Positions 53,036 to 60,736 of a stretch of 64,000 nt of DNA are shown piece by piece. The translations under genes and the position numbers were made by a program. The DNA lies in the NCBI GenBank assembly GCA_963724495.1, contig CAVRUZ010000003.1, positions 62,001 through 126,000 of the forward strand. The letters run 5' to 3'. Source of the stretch: CAVRUZ01 sp963724495 (GTDB lineage: Bacteria; Actinomycetota; Actinomycetes; Propionibacteriales; DAIQRJ01). The number at the start of each line of letters is the position of its first letter. Position 1 is the first letter of the stretch. Under the pieces are notes generated by a model, which saw nothing but the letters and a program-made list of their open reading frames with translations, was not told where the DNA came from and made no database searches.

Positions 53036-53589
53036 GACCCCCGTCATGCGCCGTCGAGGGCCACGTCAGCTGAGGTGGTCCAGGAGTCCCTGCGCGATTA
53101 TCGACGTAGTCAATCCCGATCCCGAGGACGACCTCGGCCTGCAACCGGTCACCAGAGCATTCTCCTTGGGGTGGCTCGGGTGGCCGACACTTCAGGCCAC
53201 CCGAGCCGAGCGCCCGCTTCAGCCCTGGACGGTGCATCCATCGGCGGGGCGCGCAGCCTGAAGACGCTCGATCCGCCTCGGGATGACGCGGGAGCTCGTC
53301 GGAATCCACACAGGGGCACGACTCTTCGTCGCTCACGGTGTAAATCCACACGCCAGGGTCGGCCGCCGACCGATACCAGTGGCACACCGGTCGACCACAT
53401 TGGCACCCGTTCAATGGGACCGGGCCGTCATCGACAGTCGCGGGCAGAGCCCCCTGCACGAGTCTCGTTAGTCACGGCCTTCTTCGATCTCGCAACGGGC
53501 TGGACAGCAAGACGATTAGGCAGATGGGGCGACGCTTTGGGGGACATCCCCGATGCGGCGTGCGCGAGCACGACGGCAGGGTGGACCAC
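53036..53589. other. gene-poor stretch with a 13-bp perfect stem-loop
   Basis: No credible gene is seen here. At 53173-53207 GGCTCGGGTGGCC and GGCCACCCGAGCC pair perfectly around a 9-base loop; there is no T tract on either side, so it may be a terminator of unusual type or an RNA element. Minus-strand readings include LQAEVVLGIGIDYVDNR, which looks coding-like but is not recognised. The stretch sits between the small repeat-flanked gene and an F420-type oxidoreductase and may hold remnants. Confidence 0.5.
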
Positions 53590-54408
53590 ATGAGCACACA
53601 CAGCTTCCGGTTCGGAGTCGTGGCGGGCAGCGCCAGGTCGAGCGACGAGTGGCATGCCACCGCCAAGCGAGTCGAGTCGATGGGCTTCACCAACCTGCTG
53701 ATCCCAGACACGCTGCACACCCTGTCGCCCAACATCGCAGCCGCGACGGCGGCAGCCGTCACGACGTCCCTGCGGGTCGGGCCCTACGTCTTGTCCGCGC
53801 CGAACCGCACAGCCGGCCAGGTCGCGGTCGAGACCGCCGCTCTCGCCACCGTCACCGACGGTAGGTATGAACTCGGTATCGGGGCCGGCCGCCACGGTGC
53901 CGAAAGCGACGCAGCGGTCCTCGGGATGCCGTTCGGCTCAGCCGGCGAGCGCATCCGGCTGGTCGTCGACACGATCGCAGCTGTTCGGGAGCGGTCGCCG
54001 GGTACGCGGATCCTGATGGCCGGGTCCGGGCCCAAGGTGTTGCGCACCGCCGGAGAGCTGGCGGACACGGTCGCGATCGGCCTGCCCCCGCAGGCGGACG
54101 AGTCCTCGCTGGCGGACGCGGTGGCGAAGGTGCGGGAGGGCGCCGGTGACCGATTCGACGACGTTGAGCTCTCGCTGAACCTGTTCGCGGTCGGGGGCCG
54201 GGTGCCCGCCTTCGCCCTTCAGGCGATGGGCGTCGACCTCGACGGGCTGCGCGCGGCCGGCTCGATCTCGCTGCTCGACGGCACGGTCGACGAGATGGTC
54301 GCCGAGGTGGAGCGCCGACGTGATCGGCACGGGCTCAGCTTCCTCGCCACCAACATCGACGCCGCAGAGGCGCTGGCGCCGGTTGCCGAGCGGCTCACCG
54401 GCAGATAG
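53590..54408 (+). CDS. LLM-class F420-dependent oxidoreductase (TIGR03621-like)
   Basis: The start is ATG 53590 (MSTHSFRFGVVAGSARSSDE). A TIM-barrel luciferase-like fold is evident: AKRVESMGFTNLLIPDTLHT, LRVGPYVLSAPNRTAGQVAV, ATVTDGRYELGIGAGRHGAE and RILMAGSGPKVLRTAGELAD. At 272 residues it is typical of the TIGR03621 group. These enzymes use reduced F420 (or FMN) to reduce unknown substrates. This is one of the clearest lineage hints, as F420 enzymes are abundant in actinobacteria. Confidence 0.9.
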   Translation: MSTHSFRFGVVAGSARSSDEWHATAKRVESMGFTNLLIPDTLHTLSPNIAAATAAAVTTSLRVGPYVLSAPNRTAGQVAVETAALATVTDGRYELGIGAGRHGAESDAAVLGMPFGSAGERIRLVVDTIAAVRERSPGTRILMAGSGPKVLRTAGELADTVAIGLPPQADESSLADAVAKVREGAGDRFDDVELSLNLFAVGGRVPAFALQAMGVDLDGLRAAGSISLLDGTVDEMVAEVERRRDRHGLSFLATNIDAAEALAPVAERLTGR

Positions 54409-54428
54409 CTGCCAGATGCAGAGGCCCG

Positions 54429-55076
54429 TCAGATGTAGATCGCCGGGTCGTCCACGTCGGGGGTCGCGGCGGCGTTGTGCCCTCGGACCCTCGCCGGGAC
54501 CCCGGTGGCGATCGAGCCGGGCGGAACATCGCGCACCACAACGGCATTCGCGCCGATCGCACTGTCGTGCCCGATGAGCACCGGGCCGAGGATCCGGGCG
54601 CCGGCACCGACCATCACCCGGTCGCCCAGGGTGGGATGGCGCTTGCCCGAGCGGCTGCTCCGGCCGCCGAGCGTGACGCCGTGGAACAGCAGGACGTCGT
54701 CGCCGATGGTCGAGGTCTCGCCGATCACCACGCCCATGCCGTGGTCGATGAACAGCCGGTCCCCGATCGTGGCGCCCGGGTGGATCTCCACGCCGGTGAG
54801 CATGCGTACGAGATGCATCAGCAACCGGGCCGGCAACCGGCCGCCCGGTCGCAACCAGACGCGGTGCGCGAACCGGAAGCCCCACACCGCATGCAGCCCT
54901 GGCGACGTCAGCGTGATCTCCAGCGCCGACCCGGCTGCGGGGTCACGCATCTTGGCCGCGCCGATGTCGTCGCGCCATCGGTTCCAGGCTGCGGCTACCA
55001 GACCGACGTGCGCGGGCTCGGCGGAATCGGCAGGTGCCCGCGTCGATTCGCTGTGGCCGTTGGTCGAGGGGTCCAT
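54429..55076 (-). CDS. cysE: serine O-acetyltransferase (EpsC/CysE)
   Basis: From ATG 55076 (MDPSTNGHSESTRAPADSAE) with a 45-residue acidic/polar N-terminal tail. The core has the catalytic His region TGVEIHPGATIGDRLFIDHG, then MGVVIGETSTIGDDVLLFHG and VTLGG, and the left-handed beta-helix hexapeptides IGANAVVVRDVPPGSIATGV. It acetylates serine with acetyl-CoA for cysteine synthesis. It lies 74 bp downstream of cysK on the same strand and the two are probably one transcript. Length of 215 residues is slightly above the EpsC norm because of the N-terminal tail. Confidence 0.92.
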   Translation of the reverse strand: MDPSTNGHSESTRAPADSAEPAHVGLVAAAWNRWRDDIGAAKMRDPAAGSALEITLTSPGLHAVWGFRFAHRVWLRPGGRLPARLLMHLVRMLTGVEIHPGATIGDRLFIDHGMGVVIGETSTIGDDVLLFHGVTLGGRSSRSGKRHPTLGDRVMVGAGARILGPVLIGHDSAIGANAVVVRDVPPGSIATGVPARVRGHNAAATPDVDDPAIYI

Positions 55077-55150
55077 GGCTGTCCCGGTCAACCGGTCGAC
55101 GGTCGCCCGGATCCCCGACGCCAGGACCCCCACCACTGCCACCGTGGCCG

Positions 55151-56080
55151 TCAGTCGACCAGGTCGGCGTACAGGATCGTCGACAGGTAGCGCTCGCCGA
55201 AGCTGGGGATGACCGTGACGATGATCTTGCCGGCGTTCTCCGGGCGACGGGCCAGCTGGTCTGCGGCCGCCAGCGCAGCACCGGAGGAGATGCCGACCAA
55301 CAGGCCTTCCTCGGCAGCGGCGCGCCGGGCCCACTTGACGGAGGTCTCGGCGTCGATGTCGATGATCTCGTCGTACACCTCGCGGTCGAGCAGCGCGGGC
55401 ACGAAGTTCGCGCCGATTCCCTGGATCTTGTGCGGGCCGGGGTTCCCACCGTTGAGGATCGGCGACTCCGCCGGCTCCACGCCCACGATCTGGACGCCGG
55501 GCTTGCGCTCCTTCAGGACCTGACCGACTCCGGTGATGGTGCCGCCGGTGCCGATGCCGGCAACGAAGATGTCGACGGTGCCCTCGGTGTCGTTCCAGAC
55601 CTCCTCGGCGGTGGTCTTGCGGTGGATCTCCGGGTTGGCCGGGTTCTCGAACTGACGGGCGAGCACCGCGCCGTCGGTCTGAGCCAGTTCCTCGGCCTTG
55701 TTGACCGCGCCGCGCATGCCTTCCGAACCCGGTGTGAGTACGAGCTCCGCGCCGAAAGCACGCAGCAGCATCTTGCGCTCGTTGCTCATCGTCTCGGGCA
55801 TGGCCAGCACGACCTTGTAGCCCTTGGCCGCCCCCACCATCGCCAGCGCGATGCCGGTGTTGCCGCTGGTGGCCTCCACGACAGTGCCACCGGGCTTGAG
55901 CTCGCCGCTCGCCTCGGCCGCTTCGATCATCGAGACGCCGATCCGGTCCTTCACCGAGCTGGCCGGGTTGTAGAACTCCAGCTTCGCCAGCACCGTGGCA
56001 CCGGAGCCTTCGCTGAGCCGATTGATCCGTACGAGCGGGGTACGGCCGATGAGCTTGGTCACGTCGTCGTAGATGGGCAC
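55151..56080 (-). CDS. cysK: cysteine synthase A (O-acetylserine sulfhydrylase)
   Basis: From GTG 56080 behind AAGGACCTC, 309 residues. The PLP-binding Lys is in EFYNPASSVKDRIGVSMI, the substrate loop is VEATSGNTGIALAMVGAAKG and the PLP-phosphate loop is VAGIGTGGTITGVGQVLKE. The C-terminal portion GLLVGISSGAALAAADQLA is intact. It makes cysteine from O-acetylserine and sulfide, partnering the cysE product downstream, with which it can form the cysteine-synthase complex. Divergent from the prs paralogue. Confidence 0.95.
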   Translation of the reverse strand: MPIYDDVTKLIGRTPLVRINRLSEGSGATVLAKLEFYNPASSVKDRIGVSMIEAAEASGELKPGGTVVEATSGNTGIALAMVGAAKGYKVVLAMPETMSNERKMLLRAFGAELVLTPGSEGMRGAVNKAEELAQTDGAVLARQFENPANPEIHRKTTAEEVWNDTEGTVDIFVAGIGTGGTITGVGQVLKERKPGVQIVGVEPAESPILNGGNPGPHKIQGIGANFVPALLDREVYDEIIDIDAETSVKWARRAAAEEGLLVGISSGAALAAADQLARRPENAGKIIVTVIPSFGERYLSTILYADLVD

Positions 56081-56447
56081 CGAGAGGTCCTTCCGGGTTC
56101 GACCTGGGGGAGGTCTGTGGGCGTCGCGTTCCAATAGGGCTAAACACAGCGGTACTGCAGGTCCAGAAGACTTCGCGCGAGTTTGCCAGGTCAGAACCGT
56201 TCGAGGCGACCCGGCATCTGCGCACACTTCGCGGTAGCAGTTGCAACGCCGTGGGCGCGTGCGGGCCTTCCCGGATCCGCGGCTGTCTCACTTTCTGGAC
56301 ACCGGAAGTCCCTGGCTGCCGCCGGTCGTCACACATCGTGAGACAACGCGCTCGGTCCGTCACGGTGGGTACCACTGCCCCGCACTGGCCCGTAGGCTGC
56401 CTGCTGTCGGCAGCGCGGCCGGCGAAGGCGTCCTCGGAGGTGCCCGA
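56081..56447. other. 367-bp divergent intergenic region between cysK and the prs paralogue
   Basis: Nothing recognisable as a gene lies here. The stretch contains the ribosome binding site of cysK (AAGGACCTC) at its left end and that of prs (TCGGAGG, near 56436) at its right. A riboswitch or operator could be present, but no known consensus was identified by eye. Confidence 0.4.
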
Positions 56448-57425
56448 GTGATCAGTGCCGGCTCGTTTGCAACCGATCTGGCGGTCTTCTCCGGCGAGGC
56501 CCATCCCTCTTTCGCCGGCGAGGTGTGCGACATCCTCGGCATCGAGTTGTCGCCGAGCACCACGCAGCGGTTCTCCAACGACTGCTTGCAGACCCAGCTC
56601 CAGGCCAACTGCCGGCAGCGCGACATCTACATCGTGCAGCCGCTGGTCGCGCCGGTGCAGGACAACCTGATGGAACTCCTGCTGATGATCAACGCGGCCC
56701 GCGGTGCCTCGGCGGCACAGGTGACCGCGGTGATCCCGCACTACGCCTACGCCCGCTCGGACAAGAAGGACGCGCCGCGCATCTCGATCGGCGGCCGGCT
56801 GGTGGCCGACCTCATCGCCACGGCAGGCGCCGACCGCGTGCTGACGATGGCATTGCACGCGCCACAGGTGCACGGCTTCTTTTCGGTCCCGGTCGACCAT
56901 CTCAACGCGATCGCCGACCTGGCCGAGCACTTCCGCAACCGAGACCTCACCAACACCGTGGTCGTGTCTCCCGACCTCGGGAACGCCAAGCCCGCAAGCG
57001 CATTCGCCCGTTTGCTGGACGTGCCGGTCGCGGCCGGCAGCAAGGTCCGGCTGGCCGACGACACGGTAATGATCGAGTCGATCGTCGGTGACGTTCGCGG
57101 TCGCAACGTGATCGTGCTCGACGACGAGATCGCGACCGGTGGCTCGATCCTCGCGCTGCTCGACCTCCTCCGGCAGAACGACGCCCGCCGGATCTCGCTG
57201 GCCTTCACCCACGGCCTGTTCACCGGTCCGGCGATCGAGCGCCTGACCTCACAGCCCGACGTCGACGAGGTGGTCGTCACCAACACGGTGCCGATCGACG
57301 ACAGCAAGTGGTTCGAGAAGCTGCGCGTGCGCTCGGTCGCCCCGTTGTTCGCGGAGGCGATCCGCCGGATTCACTTCGGCGAGAGCGTCAGCAGCCTGTT
57401 CACCAAGGTGCCGCAGCACAGCTGA
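56448..57425 (+). CDS. prs: ribose-phosphate diphosphokinase paralogue (divergent)
   Basis: From GTG 56448, 325 residues. The fold is recognisable: DIYIVQPLVAPVQDNLMELL, MALHAPQVHGFFSVPVDHLN (conserved His), VVVSPDLGNAKPASAFARLL, and the PRPP loop VIVLDDEIATGGSILALLDL. But several strong PRPP-synthetase residues differ. The DVGxxxR segment reads DLGNAKPAS, the catalytic KxR flexible loop is absent or changed (GSKVRLADDTVM), and the usual FxxGE stretch is RFSNDCLQTQLQ. This suggests a paralogue with altered activity or regulation. Another, standard prs probably exists elsewhere. Ends at a 30-bp tandem repeat. Confidence 0.8.
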   Translation: MISAGSFATDLAVFSGEAHPSFAGEVCDILGIELSPSTTQRFSNDCLQTQLQANCRQRDIYIVQPLVAPVQDNLMELLLMINAARGASAAQVTAVIPHYAYARSDKKDAPRISIGGRLVADLIATAGADRVLTMALHAPQVHGFFSVPVDHLNAIADLAEHFRNRDLTNTVVVSPDLGNAKPASAFARLLDVPVAAGSKVRLADDTVMIESIVGDVRGRNVIVLDDEIATGGSILALLDLLRQNDARRISLAFTHGLFTGPAIERLTSQPDVDEVVVTNTVPIDDSKWFEKLRVRSVAPLFAEAIRRIHFGESVSSLFTKVPQHS

Positions 57426-57501
57426 GCACAGCGAAAGCTGAAGTGACACAGCTGAGCACAGCGAAGCTGAAGATGACACAGCTGAGCAAAGCTTGGGCTG
57501 G
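57417..57501. repeat. 30-bp tandem repeat spanning the end of prs
   Basis: Unit one (57417-57446) and unit two (57447-57476) share CACAGCTGAGCACAGCGAA followed by GCTGAAG and a short end, with a one-base shift of the AAG run. A partial third unit CACAGCTGAGCAAAGCTTGG runs from 57477 to about 57501. The first unit overlaps the last codon and stop of prs. Recent duplication is likely, since two units are nearly identical. Confidence 0.8.
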
Positions 57502-58290
57502 TCAGCGACCCGGTTCGCCGTCGGCCCTGATCTGCGGGCGCCTGTTCACCAGTTCCTCGGCCGCATACCGACCGATCGTGTACGTGGAGTATCCGTCGGC
57601 GACCATGCCGATCCCGCCGCCCAGCAACGGGATCTTGCGAGCAAACGAGGCACCGAGGTGCTTGCCGCCGAGGCGGGCCGTCAGGGCCGCCCCCACCATG
57701 TTGAGCACCGTGTCGGCCAGGGGGCCGTCGAACATCGGCGCGGTAGCGATGGCCAGTGGCCGGCTCGGCAGCCGGCCCTTGCTGATCTGGTCCTGTACAC
57801 CGTCGGGACCCAGGAGAACCGCTGCCACCGCGGTGCGAACCTTGAGGCTGGCGAGGTCGTAGCCGTGCAGGTGCGCGATCGCCGCGACCAACCGGGCCTG
57901 CACGATCGTGAGTCCGGTGACGTTGGCCGGCAGCGTCACCACCATGGAGGCGATCCCGCCCAGGCCGGTCACGAAGCCCTGCCCGCCGGCCAGCCGGACG
58001 TGCTGCTCGATCAGGGTGTCCACCGCCGGGCCGGCGTTGTTGCTGTGCGCGACCCGCTGCCGGTTGGCCATCTCGACCGCTCCGTTGAACGGGCCGCGGC
58101 CGTTGATGGCGATGTCGAAGATCTGCTTCATGAACTGGCTCGCAGCCGCCGGGCCAGCCTGCCGGGCCGACAGCAGCAGGTTCTGGCCGAAGGAGTTCCG
58201 GTCCGCGGCATCCGTGCCGTTGGTGCCAGTGGTACCGGTCCGGTGAGCCTGATCCGCTCCGGAGGTGGAGTCCTCGTTCTTGTCGGTCAT
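57502..58290 (-). CDS. EcsC-family protein
   Basis: From ATG 58290 (MTDKNEDSTSGADQAHRTGT), 262 residues. After a low-complexity polar N-terminal segment, the EcsC domain reads QFMKQIFDIAINGRGPFNGA, LIEQHVRLAGGQGFVTGLGG, VVTLPANVTGLTIVQARLVA and AIATAPMFDGPLADTVLNMV. The C-terminus (KIPLLGGGIGMVADGYSTYT) is also family-typical. EcsC has no well-established activity; related proteins accompany ABC exporters in Bacillus. It is divergent from the aat gene and convergent with prs. Confidence 0.85.
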   Translation of the reverse strand: MTDKNEDSTSGADQAHRTGTTGTNGTDAADRNSFGQNLLLSARQAGPAAASQFMKQIFDIAINGRGPFNGAVEMANRQRVAHSNNAGPAVDTLIEQHVRLAGGQGFVTGLGGIASMVVTLPANVTGLTIVQARLVAAIAHLHGYDLASLKVRTAVAAVLLGPDGVQDQISKGRLPSRPLAIATAPMFDGPLADTVLNMVGAALTARLGGKHLGASFARKIPLLGGGIGMVADGYSTYTIGRYAAEELVNRRPQIRADGEPGR

Positions 58291-58364
58291 GAAGTCTGCC
58301 TCCTGCGGCGGCTGGGATGGCGACCCCGGCCAGGGGCAACAGACTATCTGGGCGATCATGGACC

Positions 58365-59116
58365 GTGGCCACCCACGAACAGCTGCCCGAGCGGACCGGC
58401 GGGGGGCCAGTCGAGCCGCCGGAGACTCCGTGGGACTTCCCGGACCCGGCCGAGGCGGATGTCGACGACGACGTGGTCTGCCAGGGCGGCGACCTCCAAC
58501 CGGGAACCCTGCTGGCCGCCTATCGGCGCGGCCTGTTCCCGATGCCGATGCCGGGCCTTGAGCGCATGTGCTGGTGGTCACCCGTGCGCCGCGGCGTGCT
58601 GCCGCTCGACAACCTGCGGGTGAGCCGGTCGCTTCGGCGGTCGGCCAAGCGGTTCCACGTCACCGATCGACGTGGCCTTCGACGACGTGCTGCGGCAGTG
58701 CGCCATGCTGCCCCGCCACGGTTCGTGGATCACCGACGAAGTTGCCGCGGCCTACACCGACCTCCATCGGCTCGGCTGGGCGCACTCGGTCGAGGCGTGG
58801 GACGCCAACGGGGTGCTGGCGGGAGGCCTGTACGGAGTGGCCGTCGGCGGGCTGTTCGCGGGCGAGTCGATGTTCCACGTCCAGCGCGACGCCTCGAAGG
58901 TGGCTCTGCTCGACCTCGTGGCATCGCTGCGCTCGGCGCCATCGCCCGACGACCGGCTCCTCGACGTGCAGTGGTGCACGCCGCACCTGGCCTCCCTTGG
59001 TGCGGTCGAGATCACCAGGCCCGTGTACCTGCGACCGGCTCCGGGTAGCACTGACGGCGCCCACGCCGCCCTTTGGTCGCTTCGCGGAAGGTCGATCTGC
59101 GCCGGCCGGCGGTTAG
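58365..59116 (+). pseudogene. aat: leucyl/phenylalanyl-tRNA--protein transferase, doubly frameshifted
   Basis: From GTG 58365, VATHEQLPERTGGGPVEPPE leads to VCQGGDLQPGTLLAAYRRGL and FPMPMPGLERMCWWSPVRRG, the substrate-binding opening of Aat. At about 58665-58670 the frame must shift to IDVAFDDVLRQCAMLPRHGS, then AYTDLHRLGWAHSVEAWDAN, GGLYGVAVGGLFAGESMFHV and DVQWCTPHLASLGAVEITRP. Near 59033-59038 it shifts again to RLRVALTAPTPPFGRFAEGR and a TAG at 59116. Joined length is about 250 residues, the normal size. Aat marks proteins for N-end-rule degradation. Both indels must be checked before calling it inactive. Confidence 0.75.
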
Positions 59117-59126
59117 CCTCCTGCGC

Positions 59127-59171
59127 ATGCAGGACCCCTCGATGCAGGACCCCTCAATGCGGAACCCCTCG
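59127..59171 (+). repeat. 15-bp triple tandem repeat at a start codon
   Basis: Three consecutive 15-bp units (ATGCAGGACCCCTCG, ATGCAGGACCCCTCA, ATGCGGAACCCCTCG) encode MQDPS, MQDPS and MRNPS. Each carries its own ATG in the same frame, so changes in unit number would keep the protein in frame. Confidence 0.85.
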
Positions 59172-59846
59172 ACTGCGTACACCTTCAGGACGAGTGGCCG
59201 ATCGATGCGCCGCCGGGTGCTGGTGCTGGCCGGACTCCCACTGTTCGCGATTGCGGCGGTGCTGCTGTTCAGCTCCGGCCACCGGTGGTGGGCCTCGCTG
59301 GCGGGCCTGATCGCGCTGTTGTGCATCGTCGGGATTCTCGGGATCCGCCGGTGGTTCACCGAGATCGAACTCGTGCTCGACGAGTCCGGCCTCCAGGTCG
59401 CCACCGCCCGGCAGACCTTCGATCTGTCCTGGGACAAGGTCCAGGCGTGGACCTTCGCCGACCTGTTCCGTGGCCGGCCCACCCTTTCCGACTTCCCTGC
59501 CCTGCTCGTGTTCCCGGTCGAGGGCGTGGACCACGACAACGCCGGTGGCCGCTTCCTGTGGGTTCGGCGGGCAAAGTGCTGGCGGATCGGCAAGGTGCGC
59601 AGGTTCGCCGGACCGGTGACGCTCCTCGACGCCCTCGAGACCGTCGCGCCAGGCAGACGACGTGACGCCACCCGGACGCTGATCGGACCGATGCCGAAAG
59701 AGATCAAGCCGCGCCTTCGACCCGGCGCTAGCCCGACCCCGGACACACTCCTGTCCTGGCGGCCGCCACGTGCGGCAGGATGGCCCGGCGCGTCGCCCTC
59801 GCCGCGTACAGGGAGGTCCGCGACATGCCCGAGATGCCGGAGGTAG
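59127..59846 (+). CDS. PH-domain-containing membrane protein with repeated start
   Basis: The reading frame opens with three in-frame ATGs in 15-bp tandem units (59127, 59142, 59157), giving MQDPSMQDPSMRNPS. Two membrane helices follow (VLVLAGLPLFAIAAVLLFSS, LAGLIALLCIVGILGI), then a PH/DUF6141-type segment RWFTEIELVLDESGLQVATA, QAWTFADLFRGRPTLSDFPA and VEGVDHDNAGGRFLWVRRAK. About 239 residues from the first ATG. The last 22 bp overlap the ATG of the Nei/Fpg gene. The first start is 10 bp after the Aat stop. Function unknown. Confidence 0.7.
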   Translation: MQDPSMQDPSMRNPSTAYTFRTSGRSMRRRVLVLAGLPLFAIAAVLLFSSGHRWWASLAGLIALLCIVGILGIRRWFTEIELVLDESGLQVATARQTFDLSWDKVQAWTFADLFRGRPTLSDFPALLVFPVEGVDHDNAGGRFLWVRRAKCWRIGKVRRFAGPVTLLDALETVAPGRRRDATRTLIGPMPKEIKPRLRPGASPTPDTLLSWRPPRAAGWPGASPSPRTGRSATCPRCRR

Positions 59847-60736
59847 CCGCTCTCGCCGAGTTCCTCGGCGAGCACGCCCTCTACAAGCCGGTCGCCTCCC
59901 TCGAAGTCGTCGCCATCGGCGCGCTCAAGACCTTCGACCCGCCGCCGACAGCCCTGGCCGGCCGGGTGCTCACCACAGTCGAGCGGCACGGCAAGTTCCT
60001 CGACCTGACCCTGCTGTCTCCCGACGCACCGGCGGCTGCAGACCGGCCGGCAGACGCCGCGGAGTTGCACCTGGTGATCCATCTGGCCCGAGCCGGATGG
60101 CTGCGGTGGTCCGACGAACTCCCGACGGGTGTTCTCCGCCCGAGCCGGAAGAGTCCCGCGGCCGCTCGTCTTCGATTCGCCGACGACTCCGGGTTCACCC
60201 TCACCGAGGCCGGTACGCAGAAGCGCCTGGCGGTCTACCTGGTGGTGGACCCTGCGCTGGTTCCCGGCGTCGCGCGCCTCGGCCCGGATCCGCTCGCGGA
60301 CGACTTCAGCGCCGAGGTGTTCGACGGTGTCCTCAGCGGCGCCGGCCGGGCGCAGCTGAAAGGCGTCCTCACCGACCAGATGCTCATCGCTGGTATCGGC
60401 AACGCCTACTCCGACGAGATCCTGCACACCGCCAAGCTGTCGCCGTTCAAGCCCGCGGCCGGGCTCACTCCGGATGAACGGGCCCGCCTGTACGCGGCCG
60501 TCCGGTCCGAGCTCACCGGCGCACTGGACCGGTCGCGAGGGCTGGCGGCCGGCGACCTGAAAGCGGAGAAGAAGGTGGGCATGCAGGTGCATGGCCGGAC
60601 CGGTGAGACCTGCCCGGTCTGCGGCGACGTGGTCCGGGAGGTGTCGTTCGCCGACAAGTCCCTGCAGTACTGCGCGACCTGTCAGACCGGAGGCAAGCCG
60701 CTGGCCGACCGCCGGCTGTCGAGACTGCTCAAGTGA
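59825..60736 (+). CDS. Fpg/Nei-family DNA glycosylase
   Basis: The start is ATG 59825, so that Pro2-Glu3 of MPEMPEVAALAEFL provides the catalytic N-terminus of the Fpg/Nei family; upstream open frame is shadow. The protein has 303 residues. The helix-two-turn-helix is RAQLKGVLTDQMLIAGIGNA then YSDEILHTAKLSP. A zinc finger is present: CPVCGDVVREVSF and YCATCQTGG (Cys-x2-Cys ... Cys-x2-Cys). It removes oxidised bases and cuts the strand. It overlaps the PH-domain gene and is followed by an overlapping DUF5693 gene. Confidence 0.92.
   Translation: MPEMPEVAALAEFLGEHALYKPVASLEVVAIGALKTFDPPPTALAGRVLTTVERHGKFLDLTLLSPDAPAAADRPADAAELHLVIHLARAGWLRWSDELPTGVLRPSRKSPAAARLRFADDSGFTLTEAGTQKRLAVYLVVDPALVPGVARLGPDPLADDFSAEVFDGVLSGAGRAQLKGVLTDQMLIAGIGNAYSDEILHTAKLSPFKPAAGLTPDERARLYAAVRSELTGALDRSRGLAAGDLKAEKKVGMQVHGRTGETCPVCGDVVREVSFADKSLQYCATCQTGGKPLADRRLSRLLK

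Noticed and set aside
52758..53459. A 233-codon minus-strand frame overlapping the ABM-like gene
   Set aside because: Its C-terminal part is antisense to the ABM-like gene and its composition is Arg/Pro-rich; one short stretch (LQAEVVLGIGIDYVDN) looks coding-like but is not enough.
54429..57212. A 927-codon open frame on the minus strand covering cysE, cysK and part of prs
   Set aside because: Only the first ~215 codons (cysE) carry protein-like motifs; the rest is Arg/Gly-rich shadow of cysK and prs, typical of high-GC DNA where stops are rare.
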